The notes beneath the pieces were generated by a model that did no database searches, had not been told where the DNA came from, and saw only the letters and a list, made by a program, of their open reading frames with translations. A program made the translations under genes and the position numbers. DNA of 64,000 nt from Limnephilus marmoratus (Eukaryota > Arthropoda > Insecta > Trichoptera > Limnephilidae). Below, one piece after another: positions 30,596-42,993 of this stretch; position 1 is the first letter of the stretch, and each line of letters begins with the position of its first letter. The DNA lies in contig OU862917.1 in NCBI GenBank assembly GCA_917880885.1, forward strand, positions 29,934,104 through 29,998,103, written 5' to 3'.

Positions 30596-30979
30596 AGTGA
30601 CTTTTTGAATCTAAACTTTTAGTATTATTTCTAAATTTGAATTTCACTTTTGTTTTCTTGATTGAATGAATGGCGCGAAATCTTGGAGGTGCAAATTAAC
30701 CCACTTCCCGATATCCCATCGAGCTGAAACTTGGCAGATAGACTCGCTGCCGACAACAAGGCATTTTATCATATTTTTCTCTTATCTTAAACTCTAAGAT
30801 GTAGCGTTTAATTTTCGAAATAATTGTCGCATAAAATCTGAATTTGGCGAGTGGTTTGATTGAGTGGTTGATTCGATCACTAGGAAGAATGGTTCAAACG
30901 TCAGTTTTGGTTTTTGTGATTTGGTGATTTTTTTCAAACAAGGTTTTTGGAAACATTTTTAAATAGAAGTTTAATTTAT
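30596..30979. other. Mostly unassigned; short shared block (family G)
   Basis: About 30680-30720 ('aaattaacccacttccc') matches 54700-54760 in reverse. Nothing else is recognised. Confidence 0.4.
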
Positions 30980-31250
30980 GTAATGTTTCTTCTTCTTTGT
31001 GTGCCTTATCAGGTCCCCTCGACGTTGGCGATCACTTTTGAAAATGTCTCTCTGTATTGCGCTGCCCGGAATTGCTCCTCCACACTTCTAATGCCGGTCC
31101 ACTCTCGTATGTTTCGCAGCCAAGACATTTGTCTCCTACCAGGCCCTCGGCGACCCTCTATCTTGCCTTTCAATATTAAATGGAGCAAATGATACTTCAC
31201 CTCTCGAAGTATATGACCCAGATATGAAATTTTCTTGATCTAATGTTTAA
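30980..31250 (-). pseudogene. LINE C-terminal fragment
   Basis: The minus strand encodes 'YHLLHLILKGKIEGRRGPGR' and 'MSWLRNIREWTGIRSVEEQF', ending 'VIANVEGT' and a stop. It is the familiar 'G.I.G.RG.GR...SWL.N.R.W' end of an endonuclease-RT LINE. After the stop comes a short '(gaagaa)' stretch typical of that group's 3' end. No RT domain remains. Confidence 0.65.
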
Positions 31251-31782
31251 TTTAATTTAAAATAAATTGTAAAAAATAATTACAAGAGAATAAATAGTTT
31301 TTCACAAAATTATAGGTTCCTACAGTAATTATAGGTACCTACTTATTACTACTAACATTATTTTTTCTCTTCTCTAGAAGCAAACGCTGTGTTTTCCTTT
31401 TGTTGTTGTTTTACACATATTGTTTTGTTCTTAAGTATAGTTGTATACCATTATTGGACTGGTCGTATTTATTCTTTGTTATTTCTTTATAAATATTTTC
31501 AATATTAACCCTCTAACTGCTATGTACCAGCAAAACAAATAAAATTAGATTAAAATAAATAGAACGGAGAGGATCACAAAGATTGAGATAACTAACCGTC
31601 TCACCTCATGCAATATTATGATTATATTGAGGGGTTGGCGAAGATCAATAATTATTACCGTCACACAGTCTTGGTAAAAATATTCATAAATTCTCACATT
31701 CAGTCTTTTGTTAGGTTTTTTTCTAATTTTTTGAGTTAGGAATATACATAGATTCTTGTTATGACCCCGACAAGTATTAATT
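31251..31782. other. Unassigned AT-rich DNA
   Basis: No gene or repeat recognised. Confidence 0.45.
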
Positions 31783-32193
31783 ATGTCACGGCGTAGTGCA
31801 GCTGTAAGGTGCTTGACTCGCATTCCGAAGATCGCGGAATCAAATCCCGGCGTGGCAAATAAATTTTATTTGATTAATTTGTGTGTTTCACAATTTATTA
31901 ATTTAAAATAATATATAATATATTTGCGGCACGTTCCAGAGTAAAAGATACTCTCAGTATCGTCCTGGTGTAAGACCACCATTCAGAATTCAAACGTTGC
32001 TTGAAATGGCTTCTGCCGTGTTTGGTAACCAGATCTGAATAGCCAGGTACTTCCCCACCTTCCTCTTCCCTATCTCATTCCCCTCCCCACTGCCTTCAGC
32101 CTCACAACATACCCCAATTGGGGATACTATAGTCCCACTAGCTCCATACGAGAGCAGTTGGGACTCTTGTGCGTTATTCATGTAAAAAAAAAA
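31783..32193 (+). repeat. SINE-C copy, full length
   Basis: tRNA-like head with 'gtgcagctgtaaggtgcttg' and 'gaatcaaatcccggcg', body, and 3' end 'gttgggactcttgtgcg', followed by an A tail of about 18 nt. It is about 410 bp, like the copy at 43452. Confidence 0.85.
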
Positions 32194-32575
32194 AAAAAAA
32201 ATCTCTCAAACAAAAATTTAAAACGAAAAAGTCATAAAAAGATATGTACACATCTAGGAATTGAACCGAGGATCCTAGCCTTGCCGGGGCTCTGCTCTAA
32301 CAACTGAACTAATTCGATCATATCCCGTTTAACTATATTTTACTTTGAAGTACCTACTAACATTGTCTTATTGGCGGCGTTGATTGCAAGATTCTACCCA
32401 AACTATAGACAGTGTGTATACTGTATATGATAAATATATTCATTTTAATTTTAATGTGCGACGTCTTTTGACTTTTCTGCTGGGATTTCGGGGATGATTT
32501 TTTTTAAAGAACTTGATGAATATTACACCTCAAATTATAATATTTAAATAAGAACTAAATATTACAATTTCAGGT
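32194..32575 (-). repeat. tRNA-bearing repeat, tRNA-Ala(GGC)-like
   Basis: The minus strand has an A-box-like 'ttagttcagttgttagagca', an anticodon-like loop 'ccggcaa' (GGC) between 'agcc' and 'ggct', and a B box 'cggttcaattcctag'. Flanking blocks ('gcgacgtcttttgactttt', 'cctcaaattataatattt', 'aaaaagatatgtac') are related to the element at 51829-52225. The tRNA body differs from both that copy and the one at 21519. Confidence 0.6.
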
Positions 32576-35500
32576 TTTACTTTTAAAAGAATTAATTTGA
32601 TTCACTCCGTGGGTTCATTGTTTTGTCGTCTAAAACTATGGGTTCGAACTTCTTAGCTAAGTCGTCCATCGTTACACAAGCAACATTTTCTGCTTTTAAT
32701 GATGGTAGAAGGAGGAGTTTGAATATCGTCAGGTTAATTGCAACATGGAAATGTTTGTTAAAATTAAAAAAAAAAACACACAAACACACACGCATATTTT
32801 CTTTCGTTAATTAACGCCTAACGTCCTAACTCACCTTTTTCCATCCATCCGCTAAATATTTCCAAACCCCCCAAGCAATGAAGATTATGATTTCCATCGA
32901 TAGGTGTAGGTACAACACGCACTCGCATATTAATAGCGCACCTACCTACGCACAATGTTAAGATGTTGAAATCATAATATACGCTATTGTTTCCTGAATA
33001 TTTAACTATATGGAAAACCGCCCGAAGATACAGACGTGTAACCAATCACTTGCTTTTTGTCTGAGAAGATTATCTCCATGAATAAATCATCCGTAGTTAT
33101 TCCAACAGAAAACGTGCCTCTAATAATACATTTGCTTATTATTGAAAACTGTTCGCAGACCGAATCGCAAATTGACTGGGATTTTTGCTGACGTTTTTAA
33201 ACAAAATGATTCATATTTGAATGAATCATCTTCTGGTTGAAATATACACAACTTTTTTTTTAAACAAGGAAAACTATCCTCGAATATAATACCAGAATAA
33301 ACTGGTTACTATTGGTCAGCCTCAAAAAATTTTAATAATATTTACATATTTTTTATAATCAATTTTGTAGTTATAACTAGGCAGTTTATTTGCGTTTGAA
33401 TTTATGTTTTACGTCACAGGCGTTAAGTTATGTCTCTGGTCAAAATACCTATAAGGAAAATTTATTGATAAATACAAATACTTCTACTAAAGTAATTCAT
33501 TAGGTATCATTAAATTACTCCTACATGAATAATGTAATTTGAATATGTTAATAAATGTGAGTGTCCGAATTACTACATTCCAGAATAAATTTGCCATTTT
33601 AATTTTCAGCCGTTAAATTCTTTAGAAATATATATTTTCAAAAACTAGGAATACCGCTAAAAACATGTGGAAGATTTAAAGATTATTTTTCTGATTACGA
33701 GTATCGCAGTAAAAAAGTTTAATTTGATTATTTTCATTCATAATTATTGATTTTAGTAAAGGGATCGATGAACGACCTATGAGATGGCAAAAGTGCATAG
33801 ATAGCAATGGTACCTACATACTTTGATTAAATAAATATATTATATTTTAAAAAAATCGACTTTATGTTCCTCCCATACGAAACGCTAATTTCATATGTAA
33901 GGACCTAATATAATTGATAAAACATGACTTTTAGTTAGTAGTAAACATATTAATTTTATTAATCTTCTTATCTTAGCGGTAAACGACAAATTTACTATAA
34001 ATAAAACACTTATGAGAACTCGACACATTGCCGAAAGCCAAAAAGAATCTAACGAACCATAAGCCACTGCGTTTAACATATTAAGTTCCTACCAATGTGA
34101 TTGATCAATTAATAAAGGTAGGTAATTACATCTCGTATTTTGCATTAATCTCACTTCCTCTCGTTATTATTACAGTTCTTAGGTATTTCAGTGACTTAAT
34201 CGCCTAGCATTTATAGGCAATTAGTTAACCGAGCACAGGCTTGTAATTAGCTAAAGTGAGGAAATTATGCAGGCGTCGACAGCCACATTATTTATATAAC
34301 AAAGGGGTAAAGTACTATCTTCCTATATCAAATCACATTATTAATGTGTTCTTGGGTTGATCAATAATGACTATAGTGATGAATACTCCACATGATGATC
34401 GATTCTTCGACGGATTCAAAGCGTCGTATTCTCAATTCCCTTGTACTATATTATAGTCCATTAACAGTGCAATAATAACACGAATAAGACGCAGAGATGA
34501 CAGTAAAAGTAGAGCACATATAAATGCAGAGCAATGACAATATATAATATTAAAAAAATACATATCGAAGATAACTACAAGTCAAAGCATGAAGAAGGAT
34601 TTAAAAGGCTTTATTTCACATTGCGTATCGATTACCGAAAGTCAACTTGCGTTGACAAGTCTCGATTCTGGACAAAAAAGAATGGCATCCATAATTAGTA
34701 GAATGTTGATTGAGGAACAACAATTCATTATTTCAGAGTCTACACACAGCTACAGAGAGACTCGTAAATGAATGTGTTTGCTCACTCCTGCCTCTTGAAA
34801 AGACCCATGTCTGGGGAGGGAGTTCAATTTCATCTATGTTAAATCCTTTTCATCGTTATAAATACCTTCCACACTGTATCACCAAATAAACACGTGTATT
34901 GAATTTATGTATGGAACTAGATTATACCTAAGAACGTATTCCTATTAATAATATCACAATGATTTTTTTAAATAACTTAGATGGATGTCGCAAGGAAAGA
35001 AGAAAATCCTTTTTTAATACAACCCTTAAGATTTGGATTTAACCATATTTACGTTCAAAAAGGACGCTCACGTTTGAACGAAAAAACTGTTTTCCTATAC
35101 AATGTTACCCCATGTGCTCTCGAATATCGACTCATCTATACAATAGGGGGACGATCCAATTTTAGTGATACCGAAGGGACTTCGTCGGGAATAGTAAACA
35201 TTTTTTTATTGTGCTCTTTTTAAATGATGAAAATTAAAAGTTTTAGTTTTGTTTTAACTATAATCAGAAGTTTTTCGCAACACAACGGGCGACAAATACG
35301 AGATTACCTAACTGAACATCCTGGGGAAATTCCCGTGGCTTTACGACTTTCCGTAGGTATGATAGAAGTTCCTGGTTGCATTCCGCAGGGTGAAGATTGT
35401 TCTGATGATAGTTAACCTCCGATAGACGCCCTTTTATACGAAGAATATCGAAGGATGTAAATTGACCAAATAAATACGAATTTGCAAAAGTTAACAATAT

Positions 35501-36369
35501 TGAGTCCGACTTACATAAATACTCGTATATACCACATTTCTGACGATTTTCTAAAAAATCTTTTTTTTTCAACTCAAGAAAAGATTCTTTTTGTAATGAA
35601 ATAGAAGCTCGTGAGTAGTGGTCACATAACTGTCACTACTTGGGTTCTATCTTTTGCAAACTAAATGCTCCACCATTCGGTAGTGATATCTGCGGTTTTG
35701 GTAATTTTAATGTGGCAAAAGGATAGAGGTGTTTAACAGAATATTAAAGAATTACACCCATGAAAGAAATCTAAAATTTACCAACACTGGAGATATAATT
35801 CTTTGTCATCACTACCGTATTGGACAAGCAACAATGGAAATTCGATGACTATTTTATTTACATTCGTTTTTTTTTCATTAATACCGAACCCATTTAACAA
35901 AGTTTTTATATCCCTTGACCTTTTTATTTATATGCTTTCATTTTCGGTTCGTTAACATTTGTGTTTGCTACTCCTGGACCACAGTTTGGATATAATAATA
36001 ATAGTAAAGGACATATTTACAGCAAAGTACTTTCCCGCATATTCTCATATCCGCTACGAATTTTCATCCCTCGTAAAATCTCCATATTCAGTGGAAATTA
36101 TTTTTTATTTTCCTTCCTTCCCTGAAATCCCGTAAGGTTATAGATTTTACTAGCTTATGAGCCTGCAGTTTCCCAGGTAAACGAGTACTATCCCCGACAG
36201 ATATTCAAACAAAATTATTGAGTTATTGATGGTGCATTGTACCGTAGAAATTCAATCAAGCCTTAAAAAATATGTCGCTTACGTATGAACATCGGTTAAT
36301 TTTTGGTTAAACATTATAAAAAAATCGCATTGTCAACTTATTGATTAATGATAAAAATTAATTACCACA
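32576..36369. other. 3.8 kb without recognisable content
   Basis: The longest frames (35264-35572 minus, 102 codons; 34981-35223 plus, 80 codons) have no recognisable domain. No repeat partner was found in the window. It may be unique intergenic or intronic sequence. Confidence 0.45.
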
Positions 36370-37075
36370 GAGGAGAACCAGCAAAAGACCAAATACATGG
36401 CCGTTGGATGCACCCAACAAATCGCAACTCTCTCATGTGGAAACCAAAATTTCGAAACGGTACCAAGATTCACATACCTAGGCTCCCTGATAACAAACGA
36501 CAATAATACCACAGAGGAGATCCAGAAGCGCATAGTGAACGCAAATCGCTGTTATTTCCGCCTACAAAACCAATTAAAGTCCAGACTGCTGACCAGAAAC
36601 ACGAAGATATTAGTGTACAAAACACTTATCAGACCAGTACTTACGTACGCAGCTGAGACTTGGGTACTAACTAAGAGGAATGAGCGAGCACTGGACGTTA
36701 TTTAAACAAAAATTTTGAGGCGCACTTCGGACCGGTTCTAGAAAATGGATTTTGGCGCAGACATTATAACAATGAGCTCTATACTTTGTTTAAGGAGCTA
36801 AACGTCGCAAAATTTATAAAACTGGGAAGACTTCGGTGGCTGGGTCATGTGGAGAGAATGACCGAGCATCAAGCACTGCTGAACTCAAGACCAATGGGGC
36901 GACGGAGCCTGGGAAGACCAATACTAAGATGGAGCGACAACGTCCTCAAAGACATATCTATCTTGGAGCTTCTAAACTGGAGAGAGCTGGCACAAAACCG
37001 AGATGAGTGGAGGAAGATTCTTGAGGAAGCCAAGACCCACCAGGGGTTGTAGAGCCAATAGTGATAATGATGATG
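36370..37075 (+). pseudogene. RTE-like LINE 3' fragment with one frameshift
   Basis: Frame 1 (36397-36705) gives 'RFTYLGSLITNDNNTTEEIQ', 'ANRCYFRLQNQLKS' and 'RPVLTYAAETWVLTK'. After a frameshift near 36700 the code continues 'FGPVLENGFWRRHYNNELYT' and 'GRLRWLGHVERMTEHQALLN', ending 'THQGL' and a stop. The 3' end 'agtgataatgatgatgataa' is typical of RTE-clade tails. RT and endonuclease are lost by 5' truncation. Confidence 0.8.
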
Positions 37076-37326
37076 ATAAAAATTAAATGAAAAAGAAATA
37101 GTACAAAATGTAAAAAAATATTTTATCAGCTTAACATACCAACTGCCCTAGAAATAACATTTTCTATCAAAAGCCTATCGATCTGTACATAAACATATAT
37201 TACTTATGTGTATCATCCACCTTGTATAATTTAACTACCAATGCGCTTACTTTCATAAATATAAGAGAACGAGGTTATAATTTTTTCAACATTAAGTGAA
37301 ACACTAAAATTTCAAAAATTGTTAGG
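37076..37326. other. Unassigned DNA
   Basis: No gene or repeat recognised. Confidence 0.4.
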
Positions 37327-37630
37327 ATAACGGTTACACGACCAAATTACGCAAAAGCGAATTAAAAGTACCAATATTACACTGCCAAAATTACACATGA
37401 CGGAATTAAACATGAACGAAATTACACATAAAGAGAATTACACCTAAGCATGCCAAAGTAACCTAACATTACTTTTGTTTTTTTTTTTTCATTATAAAAT
37501 TTATTTAGCGCAGACTTAACCCAAAACACTGAACGAACTTAAAAATTAAAACCCTTTAAAAACGTGTAATACATATATAATTTCATACGTGTGTAATTCT
37601 GTGTATTTACTTTGGTGCAATATAATTTTT
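37327..37630. repeat. Degenerate foldback-like element with short tandem units
   Basis: The left side repeats a 15-20-bp unit built on 'aaattacac' and 'gaattacac' about six times; the right side has the complement 'gtgtaat' three times in a similar spacing. It resembles, in architecture only, the elements at 44115 and 56568. No target duplication was found. Confidence 0.4.
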
Positions 37631-37679
37631 AATTTTGGTTTTGATTTATTGATAGAGAACGGGATAAATTTTTATTTTT

Positions 37680-37912
37680 CAGCGTTTAAAGAGAGGAGAT
37701 TTTTCTCAAACCAGTTTTTCAGTATATCAATATCAGTATTTGCTAGGTTATTAACAGTATTCTAATCAATCTTCAATTATTATGACAGTTTCGTCAGCAT
37801 AAGATATTATTTTTCCTTTTAATCTATGCATGATATTGTTATTTACGTTGTTGATAAATGGTAACGGTCCCAGGACTGTACCTTGAGGTACGCCGAAGTG
37901 ACTATTTTTTGC
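37680..37912 (-). pseudogene. Decayed reverse-transcriptase fragment
   Basis: The minus strand encodes 'FGVPQGTVLGPLPFI' and 24 residues later 'ISYADETVIII', the RT motif block of a LINE. The second catalytic Asp of YADD is Glu, and stops follow. It is only about 75 codons long and not open from an ATG. Confidence 0.65.
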
Positions 37913-39059
37913 TAACTAATTTTTACGACTTGATTTACATATTCATATATATATATATAGCTAAATCCAGTTGGCACTTTTATTATTACATGCAAAGCTA
38001 AAAACACAAACAGATGTATAAAAAATGAATAAACTGTAATATTTTTCTTGTGGTTAGAAACTTTGCAAAAAACGTGTAACCAATTAACAAACAAACAGTG
38101 TTTTTAATTTATTATACAAGAAGACGATTGTGATAAAATTTCATTCTTTGCATGATCAACTCCGTCTTCTTTTGTATGAAAAAATGTAAGAATGACTACA
38201 AAACAATATTTAGTGCCTAATAAAGACGTATTCTTGTTGTGGTGGCATTGAAATATTTTTTGGAACGGCCTTCGACAGCGGTTATGTCACGGTCTAGTTG
38301 GGAAAGAGGTCTTGGTTCATTCACAGTTGTCTAACCGAGTTTGACTAAGTAAATAAACTATGCAATAATCAATGAACTATCCATTAAAACCTACGCAAGT
38401 AATTCTGCTATGTCTATTATATTATCACGTAATCAATAGTATTTTTTTTAAGAATTTAGTTAAAATGAAATAAGCACAAACTAATGGTGGTAATGTTCAT
38501 TTTGTGGTGTTCAGCCTGATTTGAGCTTTCGTTTCCGAATAAATAGAGCCCAAAGTTGGAATTTTTGTGGATTAAAATTTTTTAAAAATAGGTCCTCGTG
38601 AGTTTACTATCAGGTTTATTGTATAGCTGTGATGAAGCTTAAAACGGGAATAACCCTTTAGTTCCCGGAAAAAAAATTAAATGCTTACGTGGAAATTTTT
38701 TTTTTTAATTTTCTGTTTAATTTATCTGGTAAATCATCAGGTGTGTTGTGGATTCAGTAGTTTACGGGCCCCGCGCACAATACCTAATTCATATTGTTAT
38801 AAAAGAGTAAAACATTATCGTACATCATTTGACACTAAATTGAAGCCAACTTCCTTTTCGAGACATTTTTTTTCTGAGGTGTTTGACCTTTATTCTCGTC
38901 CCACATTTGTATCTATGTGTAAACATTTCTAATTCTTAATTACGTATTCGAAAGTTTAATGTACGTATGTCCTTGGATTGAGTATGTTTGCCTAATCTAT
39001 CATCAATTTATATGAATTTTATTTCTCAATCAAAACATTGCGTGCACTTTTGTCGATGT
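37913..39059. other. Unassigned AT-rich DNA
   Basis: No gene recognised. ORF 38681-38932 (83 codons) has a hydrophobic start but no recognisable family. Confidence 0.45.
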
Positions 39060-40070
39060 GGTTGAATTTACGGTAGCAATATTGTAGTTGCATAAATACA
39101 TAATTTCGGGCTGTATTTCGTAGAAACTACTGAAATTTCGGATTCTTCATAATAATTATGGTCTGAAATATTGTTGTCAAATATGAACAACTCTAACATT
39201 CTAGCATTGCCGGGGTATACGCAGAGTTTTCGAAATTTAATGTAGACAGCGACCTTTCTCTTGTTCTGAATGTCAGGTGTGCAAAATTTCATCTGTCTCC
39301 ATATTAAACTGTAGATTTGTATAAAAATCGCATGCACGCCGCCCAACACAGATACTCTTTTATCCAACTTATATACTATGTCAATGATCCAACTATATCT
39401 ATCTACATTAAATGGGAATGTCTATAGCGGGTGGGCGGCCCGGGCTCGTATTTACAAAACCTATACCGATTCAGTCGCGGTAACGACAATTTACATTTTA
39501 AATATACCTCTATATTGGTTATTTTTTATCACATTGCCAAAACAAAAATTGTTCAAAAATCTAGATAAAATATACTTTCTGATGTGTATATTAGAAATTA
39601 ATAATTTTATTTCAAAATATTTAAATTTTAATATTATTCCCATATACTGTAAATACACCTCTATATTGATAATTTTTTATCACTTTGCAAAAACAAAAAA
39701 GGTTCTAAAATCTAGATAAAATAATCTTTCCAATGTGTATATTAGAAATTAATAATTTTACTTCTAAATATTTAAATTTTGATATTGAAAATTTAAACCG
39801 ACTGAAACGCTGTAGAAACGCGGCCCGGGCGGTGCCGTTTGTTTGATTTTTATACAGATCTACAGTATTATTTCGTGTCTGATGAAATTTTGCACACTTG
39901 ACCTTCAAAACAAGAGAAAGGTAACTTTCCATGTCGGATTAAAAAAAAACTCCATGCAAAGCCCTGGCAACACCGGAGACTTCAGAAATATTACTTTGTT
40001 ATTCAAAACATTCATAGTCATTATTATCTACAATTGTTCTTGTGGATTTGTTTTCTGTACTACCTAACAA
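39060..40070. repeat. Inverted-repeat element (family F) with an internal tandem duplication
   Basis: The left arm (39060-39460, reverse) and the right arm (39780-40070) share 'acctttctcttgtt', 'gtgtgcaaaatttcat', 'atagatctgtataaaaatc'-type blocks and a 'cggcccgggc' motif. Between them a ~155-bp unit is duplicated in tandem (39495-39640 and 39650-39785: 'acctctatattg', 'aaaatctagataaaat', 'atgtgtatattagaaatta'). Confidence 0.6.
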
Positions 40071-40766
40071 TAAAAAAAATATATTCGTATTTTTTAACGA
40101 TATTTGAACTTTCAACTCTACTATTTACTATCAATCAACCAAAAAGGTTGTACGTAAAATAAATATGTGAATATATTTTAATTTAACTCTTTATTTTCTC
40201 AACGTTTTCGCTTTCCGTAGAAAACTAAAAAAAATAAGACCAATATCACAGGAAGCAAACTATGTAACGTTATTCACAGAAGATAGGGGTAAAAAAATCT
40301 CAGCTCACGCACTTGTTTTTATTTTTAAAATCCTTTTTTCTTGAAGTAACTTACCATGAAGGCTCGGATTATCATGAAGTTTATAAACTCAACATGATGT
40401 TAGTGGTTGGGGCAGATCCAGTGTTTCTTCCCTTGCCATAGGTTTAGCTAAATAATGCCTACCGCCTTGTTTACAGCCTCAGACACTTTAACTCGAGTTT
40501 ATGTTGTCTTGTTCGTGAATCGTGGCTGGGCGAGTCATGTCGGATATTTCTAAGCAAACCTTATACAGAAAAAAGCTTGGATTAAAATATTTACGAATTT
40601 AGTGTGGAGTTATAAAGTTCTTCTAAACCCTAAATAAATAACGGATGAAACGCCAAAAAGCTCTATCTTGGAACACAAAACACGTTTCTATCTTCATTAA
40701 AAATCCACCAAACACAAAGCGTATCCGAATTTCATAAAGGTTCATTGTCCTTAGCATATATTTATT
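40071..40766. other. Unassigned DNA
   Basis: No gene or repeat recognised. Confidence 0.45.
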
Positions 40767-41213
40767 ACTTTTTTTTCTCCACATAGGAGGCCCTGAGGAA
40801 AATGATTCCCTCGAAGAATATGTCATCTTTGGGGATGGTGTGTGGAGGTTATTTTGAGGAAAGGAAAGAGAAGAAGTTCTGGCAAGGAAAAGGTGTGAGG
40901 GGTAGTTAGGAATCTGAGGGTGTCTCCAGAGCGACAGACGAATGAATCCATCTCTCCCATTGCGGTGTAAGTTGGTGTTCTGAGAGAGTACTGGTGGAGA
41001 GGTCAAAAGGTCTCCCTCAACCAGTCTCTCCCGATCCGACCTGCCACGTAGCTGGTGGGCAAATGCATCCTTCGCCAAGACTCGAACAAACCTAACCCAA
41101 AGTCACCAAACCTTGCGAACCACTTACTGAGACCTACGGCAAAGGTGTTCAGGTGTGCAAATTATCCAATAAATGGTTCCCGGGGCGGCGGTACCCAACG
41201 TTGCCTCTCAAAT
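40767..41213 (-). repeat. SINE-A copy, nearly full length, reverse
   Basis: Read on the minus strand it starts 'caatttgagaggcaacgttg' and ends at the 3' hairpin region and 'tatgtggagaaaaaa'. All main blocks are present. Confidence 0.85.
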
Positions 41214-41340
41214 TGAAAATACTGCCATAATCTATACATTAGCAAAGCAGCGGTCATCACTAACAACGATTGTTTAGCACATGGACCACAGTAGTTTTAT
41301 ACCAATGAAACATAACCTGCCTAACAAGCTCACCAAAATA

Positions 41341-41832
41341 CGGTATGGGGCAGTGGTGCCCGGGTTCATGGAGTGAGTCTTGCCCGGGTCTTGGCGGCGG
41401 ATGCGTCTACCCATCAGCTACATGGCGAGCCGTATCGTTAAAGGCTGGTTGAGGCCTTTTGACTCTCAAGCCTTTACCTTGTACTGCAATGGAAGGGATA
41501 AATGCATACGTCCGTCACTCCTGTCACGTCCGACACACTGTCCTCCAGATTCCCTTCAGAATTTTTCCTTCCCAGAACTTCATCTCCTTAACAAAACCCT
41601 CCATACAACATCCCCAAATATAAACTGGGAGTCTGTATTTAAACTTCAACCCATTGCCTTTCACTTAGTGACAGTAGGGGGGATAGATTCATACGTCTGT
41701 CACTATAGGTCCTACTGATCCCCATATACTTTAAAAGATCCTTCACAGAGTAACCCCGAAGAAGGCATACGCCCCGAGGGAAATTATTTTCCTTAGGGCT
41801 TCCTATGTGGATATTAAGAAATGTTAAAAAAA
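41341..41832 (+). repeat. SINE-A copy, 5' truncated, with a partial duplication
   Basis: The first part runs from 'ggtgcccgggttcatggagt' to 'ctccatacaacatcccc' (41341-41625). A second run of the same 3' half (41660-41832) repeats 'gattcatacgtctgtcact' to the 3' hairpin and A-rich tail. Confidence 0.75.
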
Positions 41833-42129
41833 ATCGGATGCATCACTTTTATTTTATTCATAAAGTAATAATAATTACGTAAAGTGCAAGGGAAAGAGAA
41901 AAAAGACGCCAGGACAAAGAGAAAATGTAAGAATTCATATTCTGTTCGTTCAAAAACTCTTTATGCAAATTATGCTGTAAATTATTAAGATGAATTGTTT
42001 TTTGCGCTCGTAAATATGCAGTATGAATAAGAATAATATATTCGTGCGTATAAAAACCCAATTTTTGTAAGAAAGGCATGTAAATCATTGAGATACATAA
42101 AATGTAAATACAATATTGGATTAAATCAC
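41833..42129. other. Unassigned AT-rich DNA
   Basis: Nothing recognised; it may be the outer part of the family E copy that follows. Confidence 0.35.
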
Positions 42130-42740
42130 CGCTATGAATATAATGCTGTATTTGCATGCTTGGAAGAATTTAGTTTTATGCGGACAAAACTATTTATCCA
42201 TATTCGCATTGCGTATTTACGGACGCAATATTAATTTGGATAACTTGCAAAAAGGGTTTTATCCTAAAATAATTAAATTACCTCCGTTAATGAACGAGCG
42301 GATTAAGAATTATTTTAAGAATACCCTTAAGCCGTCGCTACCCGTATTTCTACCGATTTCTTGCATATCTCCCTTAAACACTTGTATGTTATTCTTGAAG
42401 ATAATATCTAGACATTTCCCGCACCGAAACGCAAATCATAAAATTCCCTCGATAGAAAAAAATCGCAAATTATGCTCCAAAAATTATTATACACACGTGT
42501 GTTTCAGTTATTTTACAAGTTATACGTAGTGTTTCTTTAAATGCTGTTTAAGACAACCTTTGCGAGAGTTTTGCTCTATTTTAAACGAGTCGTGTTTTAT
42601 TAAACATTTTTACAATTTTCGCATTGATTTTATCCCTTTAAATATTAGTGCGCTCCTCTAATATTCGTAATTACATATCTCTCCATCTTCTTATTTTTGA
42701 GCGCGGTTACGGCGCCTTAAGGGAGGGGATGGTATTTCTG
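42130..42740 (-). repeat. Repeat family E copy, reverse
   Basis: Reverse-oriented relative of 24535-25085. The plus-strand frame 42134-42529 (131 codons) lies in it but has no recognisable domain and runs antisense to the orientation of the other copy's frame. Confidence 0.65.
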
Positions 42741-42993
42741 CAGTATATCCAGAAGAAAGTAACATAATGTCTACCCCGATGAAGACAGTACTGAGCCAAA
42801 ACTAGTTCGCTTTACTATAGATACTATCATGGTGAGGTATACAAAGTATTTTATCACAAATAAAGTTTCCCAAGAAAGTTACCAACTAATTTCGCAAGAA
42901 ATACGAGGGTCCCTGCTTTTAGAAGTCCGTTGGTGGTACATACCCTTAAAATATTCAGAATCGACATGGTGCGCGTTGTTGCAGTGTTGTGTG

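Noticed and set aside
32576..36369. ORFs such as 35264-35572 (minus) and 34981-35223 (plus) as host genes
   Set aside because: No recognisable domain, splice pattern or repeat relation; lengths are compatible with chance frames in AT-rich DNA.
42134..42529. 131-residue ORF as a gene
   Set aside because: It lies in repeat family E, antisense to the related copy, and shows no recognisable domain.
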